Assembly: GCA_902577075.1 (NCBI GenBank)
Contig: CACGXV010000001.1
Coordinates: 186,001-250,000, forward strand
DNA length: 64,000 bases
Origin: an uncultured Pelagibacteraceae bacterium
GTDB lineage: Bacteria > Pseudomonadota > Alphaproteobacteria > Pelagibacterales > Pelagibacteraceae
Reading direction: 5' to 3'
Shown here piece by piece: positions 42,828-52,357 of the stretch. Position 1 is the stretch's first letter. Each line of letters starts with the position of its first letter. The translations under genes were made by a program, and so were the position numbers. The notes below the pieces were generated by a model. The model had not been told where the DNA came from. It searched no databases and saw only the letters and a program-made list of their open reading frames with translations.

Positions 42828-44768
42828 TTAATCACTCTTACTTAGATATTCAACAGCTTCGTTTATATTAGTTAATTTGTTGGAACAAGTTTTGTTTTTA
42901 CATATTACAACACTAGGTTTTGGATCATTATTTAATTGGTAAACAAATGTAGCAACTCCTAGATATTCTTTTTGTAAATAAACCTGCATTTCCCTAATAG
43001 ACTGAAATGTTCCACTGAATGTGAATGATAAGCTATTATCGCAAATATCTAGAGTTTTAATAAAGCTAAACATTTGTGAATAATAAGAGTTTAAAATCTG
43101 ATGAAATGATTTTTTAAGAACCTCATTTCTCTCATACCATATTTTATCATTTGTAATTGAATATAATTTATTTGAAATTAGTAGATAAACACTATTACCA
43201 TTTGGTATATTGCTGTCATTCAGGTCTAGTGGACTTGCAAACAAATCATTATCTTTAATAATATTTTTTTGGAACAGCTGCGTTTCTTTATTAAAGAATA
43301 ATTCCCAAGCATCATTCATTATTTTTATTGATTTTTCTAAAGCTTTTTTGTCAGCATTAATTTCATATAGCGTTATCATGAGTAAAGCATAATATACATA
43401 GTCCTCAAGAAAAGTTTCTATTTCTTTATTTTCATAACAATGAATAATTTTTTTATGCAATTTTGTATTTAATATTTCAATTGTTTCTATCGTGTTATTT
43501 TTTAAATCTTCATCATCTAAATACACTGAAGTTTTGAGAAGAACTTGGAGCATATATGCATTTAAATCAGTTTGAGATTTATCATCAAAAAATGGTTTTA
43601 CTCTTTTTCTTCTAATATTAAGTAATTTATTTTTTATTTGGTCTAGGTTATTTTTATCTTCGTCAGGTATTAAATTTTTTTCCACCAAAATGTTATTACC
43701 TTCAAAATTACCACTCTCCGAAATTTCGTACTTATTTTCTAGTAATTTAATATCTTCTTTTAAAAGATTTTTTAATTCCTCATATGACCAAACGTAATAT
43801 TTACCTTCAATACCCTCGCTGTCAGCATCATATGCTGATCCATATAATTTTTCATTATTTTTAAAATCATTATTAAAATAATGAATGGTTTGTAAAAGTT
43901 TATCTTTAAAATAATTATTTTTTGTATTTTGATAAAATTTAGTCAAAAGATCTATAAACTGTATATTATCATAGAGCATTTTCTCGAAATGAGGAATTAT
44001 CCATTTTTCATCTACAGCGTACCTTGAGATTCCACCATCAAGATGATCATAAATTCCTTTTGAGCAAAGGTTGGTTAGCAAAGTTTCAACAGGTTTAAAA
44101 TAGTTAATATTTTTAGTCTTTAAATAAAAATAAAACATTGCATCAAATAAATAAAATTGTGGAAACTTTGGAGCCCCTTTAAAGCTGCCGTTACTTTCAT
44201 CTAAATAATTGATAATTTTTTCAACAAATGGCTCCAGAGGTTGGTTTAAAACTGCAGATCTTTGATTAATCTTTGAAAAAATATCTTTTACTTGAGGGGC
44301 TTGAGCTAAGATTTTTTCTCTATTCTCTTTGTAAACATTGTGAACATTATTTAAGACTTTTTTAAAGTCCGGTCTTCCTTGTATTTCCTTTGGTGGAAAA
44401 TATGTTCCACCTGTAAAAGGTACACCATTTTCATCTAAAAACATTGATAGTGGCCACCCCCCTTGTGCACCTGTTAATATTGATAAACTTTTTTGAAAAA
44501 CATAATCTAAATCTGGTCTTTCTTCTCTATCAACTTTAATATTTATAAATTTTTCATTCATAAGTTTGGCAGTTTCCTCATTTTCAAAGCTTTCATGTGC
44601 CATAACATGGCACCAATGGCAGCTAGCGTATCCAACGCTTAAAAATATTGGCTTTTTTTCCTTTTTTGCTTTTTCTAGAGTTTCTTTATTCCATGGAAAC
44701 CAATCAACAGGATTATCTTTATGTTGTTGAAGGTAAGGGCTTTTCTCGTTTTTTAAAATATTAGACAA
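42828..44768 (-). CDS. YyaL/SSP411-type protein with thioredoxin-like domain
   Basis: A 646-residue protein: an N-terminal thioredoxin-fold domain with [16 protein letters not shown] and the redox motif [14 protein letters not shown], then a long alpha/alpha-barrel-like glycosidase-fold part ([51 protein letters not shown]). I start at TTG 44768 ([15 protein letters not shown]), which matches the family N-terminus and lies 1 bp after the HD gene stop. The longer frame from 44822 overlaps that gene by 53 bp. Substrate of this widespread family is still unclear. Confidence 0.85.
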   Translation of the reverse strand: MSNILKNEKSPYLQQHKDNPVDWFPWNKETLEKAKKEKKPIFLSVGYASCHWCHVMAHESFENEETAKLMNEKFINIKVDREERPDLDYVFQKSLSILTGAQGGWPLSMFLDENGVPFTGGTYFPPKEIQGRPDFKKVLNNVHNVYKENREKILAQAPQVKDIFSKINQRSAVLNQPLEPFVEKIINYLDESNGSFKGAPKFPQFYLFDAMFYFYLKTKNINYFKPVETLLTNLCSKGIYDHLDGGISRYAVDEKWIIPHFEKMLYDNIQFIDLLTKFYQNTKNNYFKDKLLQTIHYFNNDFKNNEKLYGSAYDADSEGIEGKYYVWSYEELKNLLKEDIKLLENKYEISESGNFEGNNILVEKNLIPDEDKNNLDQIKNKLLNIRRKRVKPFFDDKSQTDLNAYMLQVLLKTSVYLDDEDLKNNTIETIEILNTKLHKKIIHCYENKEIETFLEDYVYYALLMITLYEINADKKALEKSIKIMNDAWELFFNKETQLFQKNIIKDNDLFASPLDLNDSNIPNGNSVYLLISNKLYSITNDKIWYERNEVLKKSFHQILNSYYSQMFSFIKTLDICDNSLSFTFSGTFQSIREMQVYLQKEYLGVATFVYQLNNDPKPSVVICKNKTCSNKLTNINEAVEYLSKSD

Positions 44769-44769
44769 T

Positions 44770-45327
44770 TTAGTGATGATAGAAAGGTTTTCTTGCAAAA
44801 ATATTTCTAACCATTGGCTCAAAATCTTTTAAAGTCATTGATTTATAATTTGGATCAAATGAAGCTTGGTCATAATTTTCACAAAAATCTATTGTTGCTT
44901 GATAATGTTCTGAGTCTTTATATTTTTCTCTAGCATTTTTATCTCCGCCTAAATGTTCAGCAGAATAATAAGTTTGAAATAAACCATGGTGCAAAATAAT
45001 CCAGTAAGTTTTTTCTGACACATATGGTTTAATTACTGATGCTGCATATTGAGAATGATTCATTGGAGCCAACTCGTCTCCAAGATCATGCAATAACGTA
45101 GCTACTACCATTTCCTCGTTTTCTCCATTTTTGTATGCCCTTGTTGCTGCTTGCAAAGCATGCTCAAGTCTAGTTACTTGGTAACCCTCAAGCGTAGTTG
45201 TTTGTGATGCTAAATACTTTAAAATTCTATCTGCGGTTTTTCTTTCATACTGACTTTCTAACTTTTCTAAAAGCTGATAGTCATCTTTTGTACCATTTTT
45301 CATTTCAGTAAAACTTACTTTTTTCAT
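44770..45327 (-). CDS. HD-domain protein, possibly a diiron oxygenase of the PhnZ/MIOX type
   Basis: A 185-residue all-helical metalloprotein. The histidine/aspartate set is H56 ([10 protein letters not shown]), H80-D81 ([10 protein letters not shown]), H91 (NHSQYAA), H114 (LHHGLF) and an Asp near 153-158, the pattern of HD proteins that bind two metals. The [15 protein letters not shown] stretch recalls PhnZ, the oxygenase that cleaves 2-amino-1-hydroxyethylphosphonate, rather than nucleotide phosphohydrolases. There are no phosphonate genes nearby, so substrate is open. It lies 1 bp from the purF stop and precedes the YyaL gene. Confidence 0.78.
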   Translation of the reverse strand: MKKVSFTEMKNGTKDDYQLLEKLESQYERKTADRILKYLASQTTTLEGYQVTRLEHALQAATRAYKNGENEEMVVATLLHDLGDELAPMNHSQYAASVIKPYVSEKTYWIILHHGLFQTYYSAEHLGGDKNAREKYKDSEHYQATIDFCENYDQASFDPNYKSMTLKDFEPMVRNIFARKPFYHH

Positions 45328-45328
45328 A

Positions 45329-46798
45329 TTAATTATTTGAGGCAGTGCTCAGTAATGAAAGTTGCGTTACTTTATCTTCACCAAGTTCGTCAATTATTTT
45401 CACAGGATATTCACCTGTAAAGTGGTGATCTGTCAACTGTGGGTAGTTATTATTTCTTTTATCAAAACCCATTCCTAAATATAAGCCGTTTAAGCTTAAA
45501 AATTTAAGAGATTTTGCTTTAATAAATTCACAAATTTCATCTGTAGATTTATTCGCAGCCATGAGTTCTTTTTTAGTAGGTGTATCCACACCGTAAAAAT
45601 CAGGAAACTTAATTTCTGGACTTGCTATTCTAACATGAACTTCTTTTGCACCAGCATCATAAAGCATTTTAACTATTTTTGATGATGTTGTTCCTCTCAC
45701 AAGAGAATCATCCACTAAAATTATCTTTTTATTTTTAATTACCGAGATGTTTGGATTTAATTTCAATTTAACTCCAAGGCTCCTAATTTGTTGTGAAGGC
45801 TCAATAAAAGTTCTACCTACATAATGGTTTCTAATCAAACCTAAATCAAATTTTAGTTTTTTTTCTTCGGCATATCCTAATGCTGCAGCATTTCCTGAAT
45901 CTGGAACTGGCACAACTAAATCTGCTTTAATATTATCTTCTTTCGCTAATTGCGCACCAAAATTTTTTCTATATTCATAAGCGGTCTTACCATTTAAAAT
46001 ACTATCTGGTCTTGAAAAATATATATATTCAAAAACGCAAGGTCTAATTTTTTTTGGAGGAAAAGGTTTAACACTTTTCAATTCATCATTTTCAATATAA
46101 ACAATCTCACCATTCTCTACCTCTCTTACAAACTTAGCTCCAATAATATCAAAAGCACATGTTTCAGATGCAAGAACATAGGAATTTTTAAGTTTACCAA
46201 TCACCAGCGGTCTTATCCCATAAGGATCTCTAACACCAATAAGTGTATTTTGTGTCATCATTACAAGTGCATAGCCACCCTGAATTTGAAATATAGCATC
46301 AATAATTTTATCTGTAGTTTTAACTCTTTTTGATTTAGCTATTAATTGAACAATGGTCTCTGTGTCAGACGTTGTATAAAAAATGGCTCCTTCTTGAACT
46401 AATTTATTTCTTAATGTAATTGCATTTGTAAGATTACCGTTATGTGCAACTCCTATACCGCCTGCATTTGTATCAGCAAAAAAAGGTTGAACATTTCTTA
46501 AAGCTGTTCCACCAGTTGTTGAGTAACGATTATGACCTATTGCATGTTTTCCTGGAAGTTTTTTTATAACTTTTTCATCACTAAAGTTATCTCCAACTAA
46601 ACCAAATCTTTTTTCTGAGTGATATTTTTCACCGTCGTATGAAACAATACCACAACCCTCTTGTCCTCTGTGTTGAAGAGCATGAAGACCTAAAGCAGTT
46701 AGAGTAGATGCATCATTAGAATTACTTATGCCAAAAACGGCACACTCTTCTTTAATTTTAGGGTCATATATCTTGAACTTTTTCTTTAGTTTCTTCAT
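45329..46798 (-). CDS. purF: Amidophosphoribosyltransferase
   Basis: First step of purine synthesis: PRPP plus glutamine gives phosphoribosylamine. The 489-residue protein has an 18-residue basic leader before the catalytic Cys19 (EECAVFGIS), expected to be removed so that Cys becomes N-terminal. IGHNRYSTTGG, GVAHNGNLTN and SDTET belong to the Ntn amidotransferase. VPVPDSGNAAALGYA and IILVDDSLVRGTTSSKI are the PRPP site. It is of Bacillus-type architecture but lacks most Fe-S ligand Cys residues. Its start overlaps cvpA by 35 bp. Confidence 0.95.
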   Translation of the reverse strand: MKKLKKKFKIYDPKIKEECAVFGISNSNDASTLTALGLHALQHRGQEGCGIVSYDGEKYHSEKRFGLVGDNFSDEKVIKKLPGKHAIGHNRYSTTGGTALRNVQPFFADTNAGGIGVAHNGNLTNAITLRNKLVQEGAIFYTTSDTETIVQLIAKSKRVKTTDKIIDAIFQIQGGYALVMMTQNTLIGVRDPYGIRPLVIGKLKNSYVLASETCAFDIIGAKFVREVENGEIVYIENDELKSVKPFPPKKIRPCVFEYIYFSRPDSILNGKTAYEYRKNFGAQLAKEDNIKADLVVPVPDSGNAAALGYAEEKKLKFDLGLIRNHYVGRTFIEPSQQIRSLGVKLKLNPNISVIKNKKIILVDDSLVRGTTSSKIVKMLYDAGAKEVHVRIASPEIKFPDFYGVDTPTKKELMAANKSTDEICEFIKAKSLKFLSLNGLYLGMGFDKRNNNYPQLTDHHFTGEYPVKIIDELGEDKVTQLSLLSTASNN

Positions 46799-47309
46799 AA
46801 TCTTTTTTGTCTGGAAATTCTTTTATAAGATAGTTACTGCCTTTTTCAACCCATGCATATGTAAAAGCATCATCTAAGTTAATTGGCCATTTTTTATGAT
46901 TATAGACTATATTTATGGTTGTATAAATACATACCACAATAATGTAAGCTCTTATAAAACCAAAAAAGAAACCAAAGATTCTATCTAAATTACCCAGAAC
47001 AGAGTATGTGATAGCTCTATTTATTCCTTTGTTAATTAATAAAATTAAGAAAATAATTATTACATATAATCCGATTCCAACGACCAGATCGATGACATAT
47101 TCACTATCAATGATATCTTTTAAATATGGTTTTGCTTTTGGAAATAAAAAAAGAGTAACTACATAAGCTAAAAGCCACTTAGAGGCTGACAAAACACTTA
47201 AGACAAAACCTTTTTTTGAACATTTAATTAACGATAGAGTCGTAAAAACTAAGTAAAAAATATCAAATGTGTACAAATCACCGAATATATCTTTGGCTGT
47301 CTCGATCAC
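46764..47309 (-). CDS. cvpA: CvpA-family membrane protein
   Basis: A 181-residue inner-membrane protein with four hydrophobic helices (about 14-26, 37-57, 72-94 and 107-130) and a charged C-terminal tail. FDIFYLVFTTLSLIKCSKKGFVLSVLSASKWLLAYV is the CvpA opening. CvpA proteins sit beside purF in many bacteria, and the 35-bp overlap here keeps that pairing. The colicin V name is historical; newer work links the family to envelope integrity. It starts next to the RND gene stop. Confidence 0.88.
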   Translation of the reverse strand: MIETAKDIFGDLYTFDIFYLVFTTLSLIKCSKKGFVLSVLSASKWLLAYVVTLFLFPKAKPYLKDIIDSEYVIDLVVGIGLYVIIIFLILLINKGINRAITYSVLGNLDRIFGFFFGFIRAYIIVVCIYTTINIVYNHKKWPINLDDAFTYAWVEKGSNYLIKEFPDKKDYEETKEKVQDI

Positions 47310-49682
47310 TTATTTTATTTTGAAAGGTTTGAATACTAAAAGAAGAGATGGTAATAATGTTAAGACAGATATCATAGCTAACAACATTGCAATTCCAGTG
47401 AAGACACCAAAATAAATTGTGGGAATAAAATTAGATAAAATTAAAATAGAAAAACCAAATACAATTGTAATTGATGTATTTAGTATCGCTATACCAACAG
47501 TTGAATGACAATATTTAATAGTTTTATCGTAATCTTTAAAATTAACCAATTCTTCTTTAAATCTGTAAATATAATGAATGCTGTTGTCTACAGCTATTCC
47601 GATTGTGATTGCTGCAATAGTTATAGTCATCATATCCAGCGGTATTCCCGCTAAACCTATTATTCCTAAAATAAAAAAAGCAGCAATAAAATTTGGAATA
47701 ACACCTATAAGTGAAATTTTTATATTTCTAAAAAGAATTAAAAACATAATTAAAATACCAATCATTACTAAACCTAAAGTTAATATTTGAGATTTAAACA
47801 GACTTTGAAGTAAATTATTAAATAATATCAGTACACCTCCAAGTTTGTATTCATCTTTTTTAATGGCCAATTTATTTTCTAAATCAAAATTTATTTGGTT
47901 TATAAGTTCATTTCTTCTTAATCCATCTAAAGAGTCTTTAATTCTCAAACTTATTCTTGCTTCTGAGTCTTTAATGGAGATATATGGATCGATAATTTCC
48001 TTTTTTATCGTATCTGGGATTTTTGTATAAAGTACACCCATTTCTAGTGTACCAAGTGGTTTATTATTATTTAATTTTGTTGCAACCTCAATTATTGAAG
48101 AGAAAGATAAAACTTTTCCAACGGCTTCAATATTTTCAAGATAATTGTGAACTCTTGTAATTTTATCTATCTTATCTTTTGTAAACCAATACTTCTCATC
48201 ATTTTCTTCCTCGTTATCCCAGTCATTCTCAGCGTCTTTTTCCTCATCTTTTGAAATAGGAAATTTCAAAATTACTTCTAGAGGTGTTGTCCCGCCAAGT
48301 TTTTCATCTATCAACTTCATACCTTGATATATTTCAGTCTTTTTATTGAAATAATTAATAAAACTATTTTCTACTTCCAATTTAGAAATTCCAAAAATAC
48401 TTAAAAGTATAATTATGCCAGTTAATCCAAAAATATATTTTTTGTAATCAAGAGCTAAATTGCCTAGATAATTTGTTATTTTTGAGTTTCGCTTTCTAGC
48501 AAGAAACACATTCGAACTTTGTATAAAACTTAACAGCGTTGGAAGTAGGGTAAATGTAATTAAAAGAGATGTTATTAATCCAAACGTCATCATCCAACCA
48601 AAATCTATAATAGGTTTTATTTCACTAAAAATTAATGACATAAAAGCACATATAGTTGTAATCACAGTATAAAAGATTGGCCATATCATTTTTTTTGTTG
48701 TTAAAATTAATATTTCAAATTTATGTTTGTTTGGAAATTGTACATTCAATTGTAAATATCTCGTACTCATATGAATATTCATCGCCATAGTTAGGATCAA
48801 CATCAAGGCAATAAAATTTGACGAAATAACAGTTACTTTCCATCCTACAAATCCAAGAAATCCAACCATAAAGACTACAGAAAAGAAACAACTACTAATT
48901 GGTATTATTATCCATATTAATTTTCTAAAAACGTACCAAAGTGTAAAAATAATAAAAGCTAATACTCCTATACCAAAAATAACAATATCATTTTTTATAA
49001 AAGTCATCATATCATCGGCGATCATAGGAATACCACCAAGATATATTTCGTTATTTTGATTGTATTTTTCTATTACTTCTCTTATTTCTAAAATATTTTG
49101 GTGTCTTTCTCTTTTAATTTTATCCTTAAAAATTTCCAAATCTTTCCCTGCTTTATTTTGTATTTCCTCACTATTCGGTTTTATATAAACAATTATTCCA
49201 CTAGTTTTTCCGTCTTCGCTAATAACAAAATTTCTAAACACCGGGCTATTCAAAATTTCATCAAACCCTCTTTCTTTATCTACATTTTCACTTTTTAAAG
49301 TTTTAAAATTTTGGATACGATCAACTAAACTATCATTGGTTGCGTTTAGCAATGGAATATCTAATAGTGTTATAACATTGTGAACCCAACTTAAATTCTG
49401 TAATTCACTTTTTAGTTCCAAAAGATTTTTAATTGAATTTTCAGAAATCATTTTATCTTTTGGTGAGTAGGTGAGTACTAAAAATTCCTTAGCTCCATAT
49501 CTTTTATTAATTTCATTTAAATATTTTAAATCTGGGTCATTTTCTAATAATAATGTTTCTGAGCTTGCATCTAATCTAAAGTCTTTTGAAAAAAAAAATG
49601 CTATAATCAATAACAATAACAATATTGAAAAAACTGTTTTTGGCTTTTCTATAATATTTTTTTGGTAAAAATTAGTTAACAT
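47310..49682 (-). CDS. RND/MMPL-superfamily membrane transporter
   Basis: A 790-residue protein with the duplicated six-helix RND plan: helix 1 near 15-32, a large periplasmic loop, helices 2-6 around 225-390, then the repeat with a second periplasmic loop and helices near 620-785. Typical pieces are YGAKEFLVLTYSPKD and GIPLDMMTITIAAITIGIAVDNSIHYIYRFKEE. The size and COG1033-like motifs suggest lipid or hydrophobic cargo, for example hopanoid or polyketide exporters, but cargo is unknown. It is transcribed upstream of cvpA-purF with abutting ends. Confidence 0.88.
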   Translation of the reverse strand: MLTNFYQKNIIEKPKTVFSILLLLLIIAFFFSKDFRLDASSETLLLENDPDLKYLNEINKRYGAKEFLVLTYSPKDKMISENSIKNLLELKSELQNLSWVHNVITLLDIPLLNATNDSLVDRIQNFKTLKSENVDKERGFDEILNSPVFRNFVISEDGKTSGIIVYIKPNSEEIQNKAGKDLEIFKDKIKRERHQNILEIREVIEKYNQNNEIYLGGIPMIADDMMTFIKNDIVIFGIGVLAFIIFTLWYVFRKLIWIIIPISSCFFSVVFMVGFLGFVGWKVTVISSNFIALMLILTMAMNIHMSTRYLQLNVQFPNKHKFEILILTTKKMIWPIFYTVITTICAFMSLIFSEIKPIIDFGWMMTFGLITSLLITFTLLPTLLSFIQSSNVFLARKRNSKITNYLGNLALDYKKYIFGLTGIIILLSIFGISKLEVENSFINYFNKKTEIYQGMKLIDEKLGGTTPLEVILKFPISKDEEKDAENDWDNEEENDEKYWFTKDKIDKITRVHNYLENIEAVGKVLSFSSIIEVATKLNNNKPLGTLEMGVLYTKIPDTIKKEIIDPYISIKDSEARISLRIKDSLDGLRRNELINQINFDLENKLAIKKDEYKLGGVLILFNNLLQSLFKSQILTLGLVMIGILIMFLILFRNIKISLIGVIPNFIAAFFILGIIGLAGIPLDMMTITIAAITIGIAVDNSIHYIYRFKEELVNFKDYDKTIKYCHSTVGIAILNTSITIVFGFSILILSNFIPTIYFGVFTGIAMLLAMISVLTLLPSLLLVFKPFKIK

Positions 49683-49707
49683 TCGTTATTAACTTTTATA
49701 ATTTATA

Positions 49708-51123
49708 TTAATTATTTTGAATATCTTTAAATTTGGTAAACATTGCTTCAAATTCAAGCATTATATTGCCAGTTGGGCCATGTCTTTGTTTGCCAATTAT
49801 AATTTCTGCCAAATGAGAAACTTCATTCATTTTTGCTTGCCATTCTGCATGTTCTACAGTCGCTGGCCTTGGTTCTTTCCCCTGCAAATAGTAAGCCTCC
49901 CTGTACACAAACATAACTACGTCTGCATCTTGTTCAATAGAACCAGATTCCCTTAAATCAGAAAGTTGAGGTTTTTTATCATCTCTTTGTTCTACTGCTC
50001 TTGATAATTGAGAAAGAGCTAAAACTGGAACCGATAATTCTTTCGCAAGTGCTTTTAATCCCTGAGTAATTTCGGAAATTTCTTGAACTCTACCATCCTT
50101 AAAATTTGAACCTTTCATAAGCTGTATATAATCAATTACAATCATATCAAGTCCGTGTACTCTTTTAATTCTTCTGGCTCTATTACTTAATGCAGCAATT
50201 GAAATTGCAGGTGTTTCATCTATAAACAATGGAATTTCTGAAATATTTTTTGAGGTTTCAATAAACTTATCAAATTGCTCCTCAGAAATTTTTCCTCTTC
50301 TAATGTCATTTGATTTAATTCTTGATTGTTCAGCAAGAATTCTAGTTGATAATTGTTCCGAGGACATTTCTAAAGAAAAGAAAGCAATGCAAGATTTTTT
50401 TCCCTCATCCTGAATATTTTTTGCTGCATGAAATGCAATGTTCGTTGCTAAAGCTGTTTTACCCATAGATGGTCTACCTGCAATAATAATTAAATCTGAC
50501 TTATGCATTCCTCCCAATCTGTCATCAAGATCGCTTAAGCCAGACGGCACTCCAACAATTCCTTCTTCATTTTTATAAGCATTAGATGCCATTTCTATTG
50601 TTTGTTTCATAGCTTCATCAAATTTAACAATTGACGAATTAAGTGATCCCTTTTCAGCTAAATCAAATAGTGACTTTTCAAAGTTTTCTATAATTTGTTG
50701 TCCATCATTATTTAGATCATTCAATTTCGCTGTATGAATTATATTATCTGAAATTTTAATAAGTTCTCTCTTTACAAATAAATCATAAATTAGTTTTGAG
50801 TACTCAATGCTTTGTCTAGAAGATGTTGAAAATTTTGTTATCTTTACTAGATACTCAGGAATATTAAGTTCGTCTTTCTCCTTCTCGAAATAATTTTTAA
50901 GAGTGATGGGATTCGCCAACATTCCTCTATATATGAGACTTTCAATAGCACTGAAAATTTTTTGATGCATAGGATCATAAAAATTCTTACTTGTTATTAA
51001 TATATTAATTTCATCAAATATCTCATTTGATAGTAATATAGAACCAATAACTGATTGTTCAGCTTCTATATTATTTGGAAGTTCATCTAATTTATTTTTA
51101 ACTATATTTAAAGATTGTGACAC
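49708..51123 (-). CDS. dnaB: Replicative DNA helicase
   Basis: Hexameric helicase that unwinds the fork. The 471-residue protein shows the N-terminal primase-binding domain (PNNIEAEQSVIGSILLSNEIFDE), Walker A GRPSMGKTALATNIAFHAA, Walker B MIVIDYIQLM, and the arginine-finger and C-terminal part SGSIEQDADVVMFVYREAYY. No intein interrupts the P-loop. The start codon is GTG at 51123. It lies 67 bp downstream of rplI on the same strand, the common rpsF-rpsR-rplI-dnaB order. Confidence 0.96.
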   Translation of the reverse strand: MSQSLNIVKNKLDELPNNIEAEQSVIGSILLSNEIFDEINILITSKNFYDPMHQKIFSAIESLIYRGMLANPITLKNYFEKEKDELNIPEYLVKITKFSTSSRQSIEYSKLIYDLFVKRELIKISDNIIHTAKLNDLNNDGQQIIENFEKSLFDLAEKGSLNSSIVKFDEAMKQTIEMASNAYKNEEGIVGVPSGLSDLDDRLGGMHKSDLIIIAGRPSMGKTALATNIAFHAAKNIQDEGKKSCIAFFSLEMSSEQLSTRILAEQSRIKSNDIRRGKISEEQFDKFIETSKNISEIPLFIDETPAISIAALSNRARRIKRVHGLDMIVIDYIQLMKGSNFKDGRVQEISEITQGLKALAKELSVPVLALSQLSRAVEQRDDKKPQLSDLRESGSIEQDADVVMFVYREAYYLQGKEPRPATVEHAEWQAKMNEVSHLAEIIIGKQRHGPTGNIMLEFEAMFTKFKDIQNN

Positions 51124-51190
51124 ATTATTAATTTATAAATTAGTTAAAAAATTTCAAATATTAATTATTTCTGGGGAAAATTGTGTATAA

Positions 51191-51649
51191 TTATTTTATT
51201 TCTTCTTGAGCAACAGTCTCTATTACAATCTGTGTTTGAACTTCTGAGTGTAAATTTATGAAAACATCAAAATCACCCAGTGATTTAATTTCCTTTGAAG
51301 GTTGTATTAAAGATGGATTTACTTGAACTTGTTCTATTTCCTCAAGAACTTTAGATATTTCAGTCGGTTTTACTGACCCATAAAGTTCATTATTTTCTGT
51401 GCTCAGTTTTTTAATTTTATATCTTTTATTTTTAATCTTTTCATGAATAAGTTTTGCTTCTTTTTTTCTATCTTGATCTTTTTTGTTTAATTCTTGTTTA
51501 ATTTTTTCTACCTCTTTAATATTCTCTTTAGAAGCAAAAAGAGCCTTTTTTTTTGTTATAAGATAGTTCCTTGCAAAACCTCTTTTAACATCAATTATTT
51601 CCCCTATTGATCCAATTTTTCTCACATTTTCTAACAGGATAATTTTCAT
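51191..51649 (-). CDS. rplI: 50S ribosomal protein L9
   Basis: Binds 23S rRNA domain V at the base of the L1 stalk. The 152-residue protein starts with the L9 signature MKIILLENVRKIGSIGEIIDVKRGFARNYL. A long Lys-rich connecting helix (about 45-80) and the C-terminal domain (LYGSVKPTEISKVLEE) follow. Length and fold are normal. It is third in the rpsF-rpsR-rplI operon, 1 bp after rpsR. Confidence 0.96.
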   Translation of the reverse strand: MKIILLENVRKIGSIGEIIDVKRGFARNYLITKKKALFASKENIKEVEKIKQELNKKDQDRKKEAKLIHEKIKNKRYKIKKLSTENNELYGSVKPTEISKVLEEIEQVQVNPSLIQPSKEIKSLGDFDVFINLHSEVQTQIVIETVAQEEIK

Positions 51650-51650
51650 T

Positions 51651-51920
51651 TTATAACAATGCTAAATTTCTTGCTCTTTTTATTGATAAAGATAGTTCTC
51701 TTTGTTTTTTCTGACTTACAGAAGTAATTCTTGATGGTAAAATTTTACCGTTTTCTGAAATATACCTTTTAAGTAGTTTTATATTTTTATAATCTACTAC
51801 AGGAGCTGATTTACCAGACAGTGGACATTTCTTTTTAAACTTATATTTCTGATTTTGAAAAATACTTAATTTTGCAAAATTACTTTGTTTAGTTTTTTTC
51901 TTATTATTTCTTTTTTTCAT
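51651..51920 (-). CDS. rpsR: 30S ribosomal protein S18
   Basis: Small-subunit protein that pairs with S6. Of its 89 residues, a basic Lys/Asn N-terminal tail precedes the conserved core: [34 protein letters not shown], then [17 protein letters not shown]. The lone Cys is not part of a four-Cys zinc site, so this is a non-zinc S18. It overlaps rpsF by 4 bp, giving translational coupling in the S6-S18 pair. Confidence 0.95.
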   Translation of the reverse strand: MKKRNNKKKTKQSNFAKLSIFQNQKYKFKKKCPLSGKSAPVVDYKNIKLLKRYISENGKILPSRITSVSQKKQRELSLSIKRARNLALL

Positions 51921-52273
51921 TTTGTTTTATATTTATCTTTAATTTCTTTTTCATCAGTCTTTTTAAAATAGTCTGTATCCAAATCAAACTTGTTAACTTT
52001 TACAGTTAAAAATCTGAGTAAGTTTTTATCAATTTTTTCGTTCTTCTCGAGCTCAGATAAAATTTTTCCATCAGCTTTTATTTTGAAATGAATATAATTA
52101 CCTTTTTTATTTTTTTTTATCAAATATGATAAATTCATCAGACCCCAATTTTCTAATTTTACAACATCACCGTCAAGTTTTTTAACAATTTTAGAATATT
52201 TATCTTCAATTTGTTTAAGTTGTGAAGGGCTTACATCTTGTCTTACTATAATTGTGTGCTCGTATAAGTTCAT
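51917..52273 (-). CDS. rpsF: 30S ribosomal protein S6
   Basis: Binds S18 and 16S rRNA. The 118-residue protein starts [19 protein letters not shown] and has the ferredoxin-like S6 pattern with [24 protein letters not shown]. Its leader is only about 25-30 nt after a TATAAT box at 52305-52310 on the minus strand, so there is no room for the structured S6:S18 autoregulatory leader known in other bacteria. It starts the ribosomal operon divergently from fabD. Confidence 0.95.
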   Translation of the reverse strand: MNLYEHTIIVRQDVSPSQLKQIEDKYSKIVKKLDGDVVKLENWGLMNLSYLIKKNKKGNYIHFKIKADGKILSELEKNEKIDKNLLRFLTVKVNKFDLDTDYFKKTDEKEIKDKYKTK

Positions 52274-52304
52274 AATATTTCTTTTAAAAAAGAGAGGATA
52301 TACT

Positions 52305-52310
52305 ATTATA
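52305..52310 (-). promoter_or_regulatory. -10 box candidate for rpsF operon
   Basis: A perfect TATAAT is read on the minus strand, about 32 bp upstream of the rpsF ATG, in the 84-bp rpsF/fabD divergent gap. The -35 region, 17 bp further up, is only a T-rich TTTTTA, so the promoter call rests on the -10 box and position. Confidence 0.42.
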
Positions 52311-52357
52311 ACTTTTTAATTACAATATAAAAAATAGGGTTTTTGCTTATATTTTCT

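Noticed and set aside
44769..44822. Longer N-terminus for the YyaL-like protein
   Set aside because: The extra 18 residues overlap the HD-domain gene by 53 bp and do not fit the family start; TTG 44768 is favoured.
51129..51142. 14-bp palindrome just upstream of dnaB
   Set aside because: Composed only of A and T; expected by chance at this base composition.
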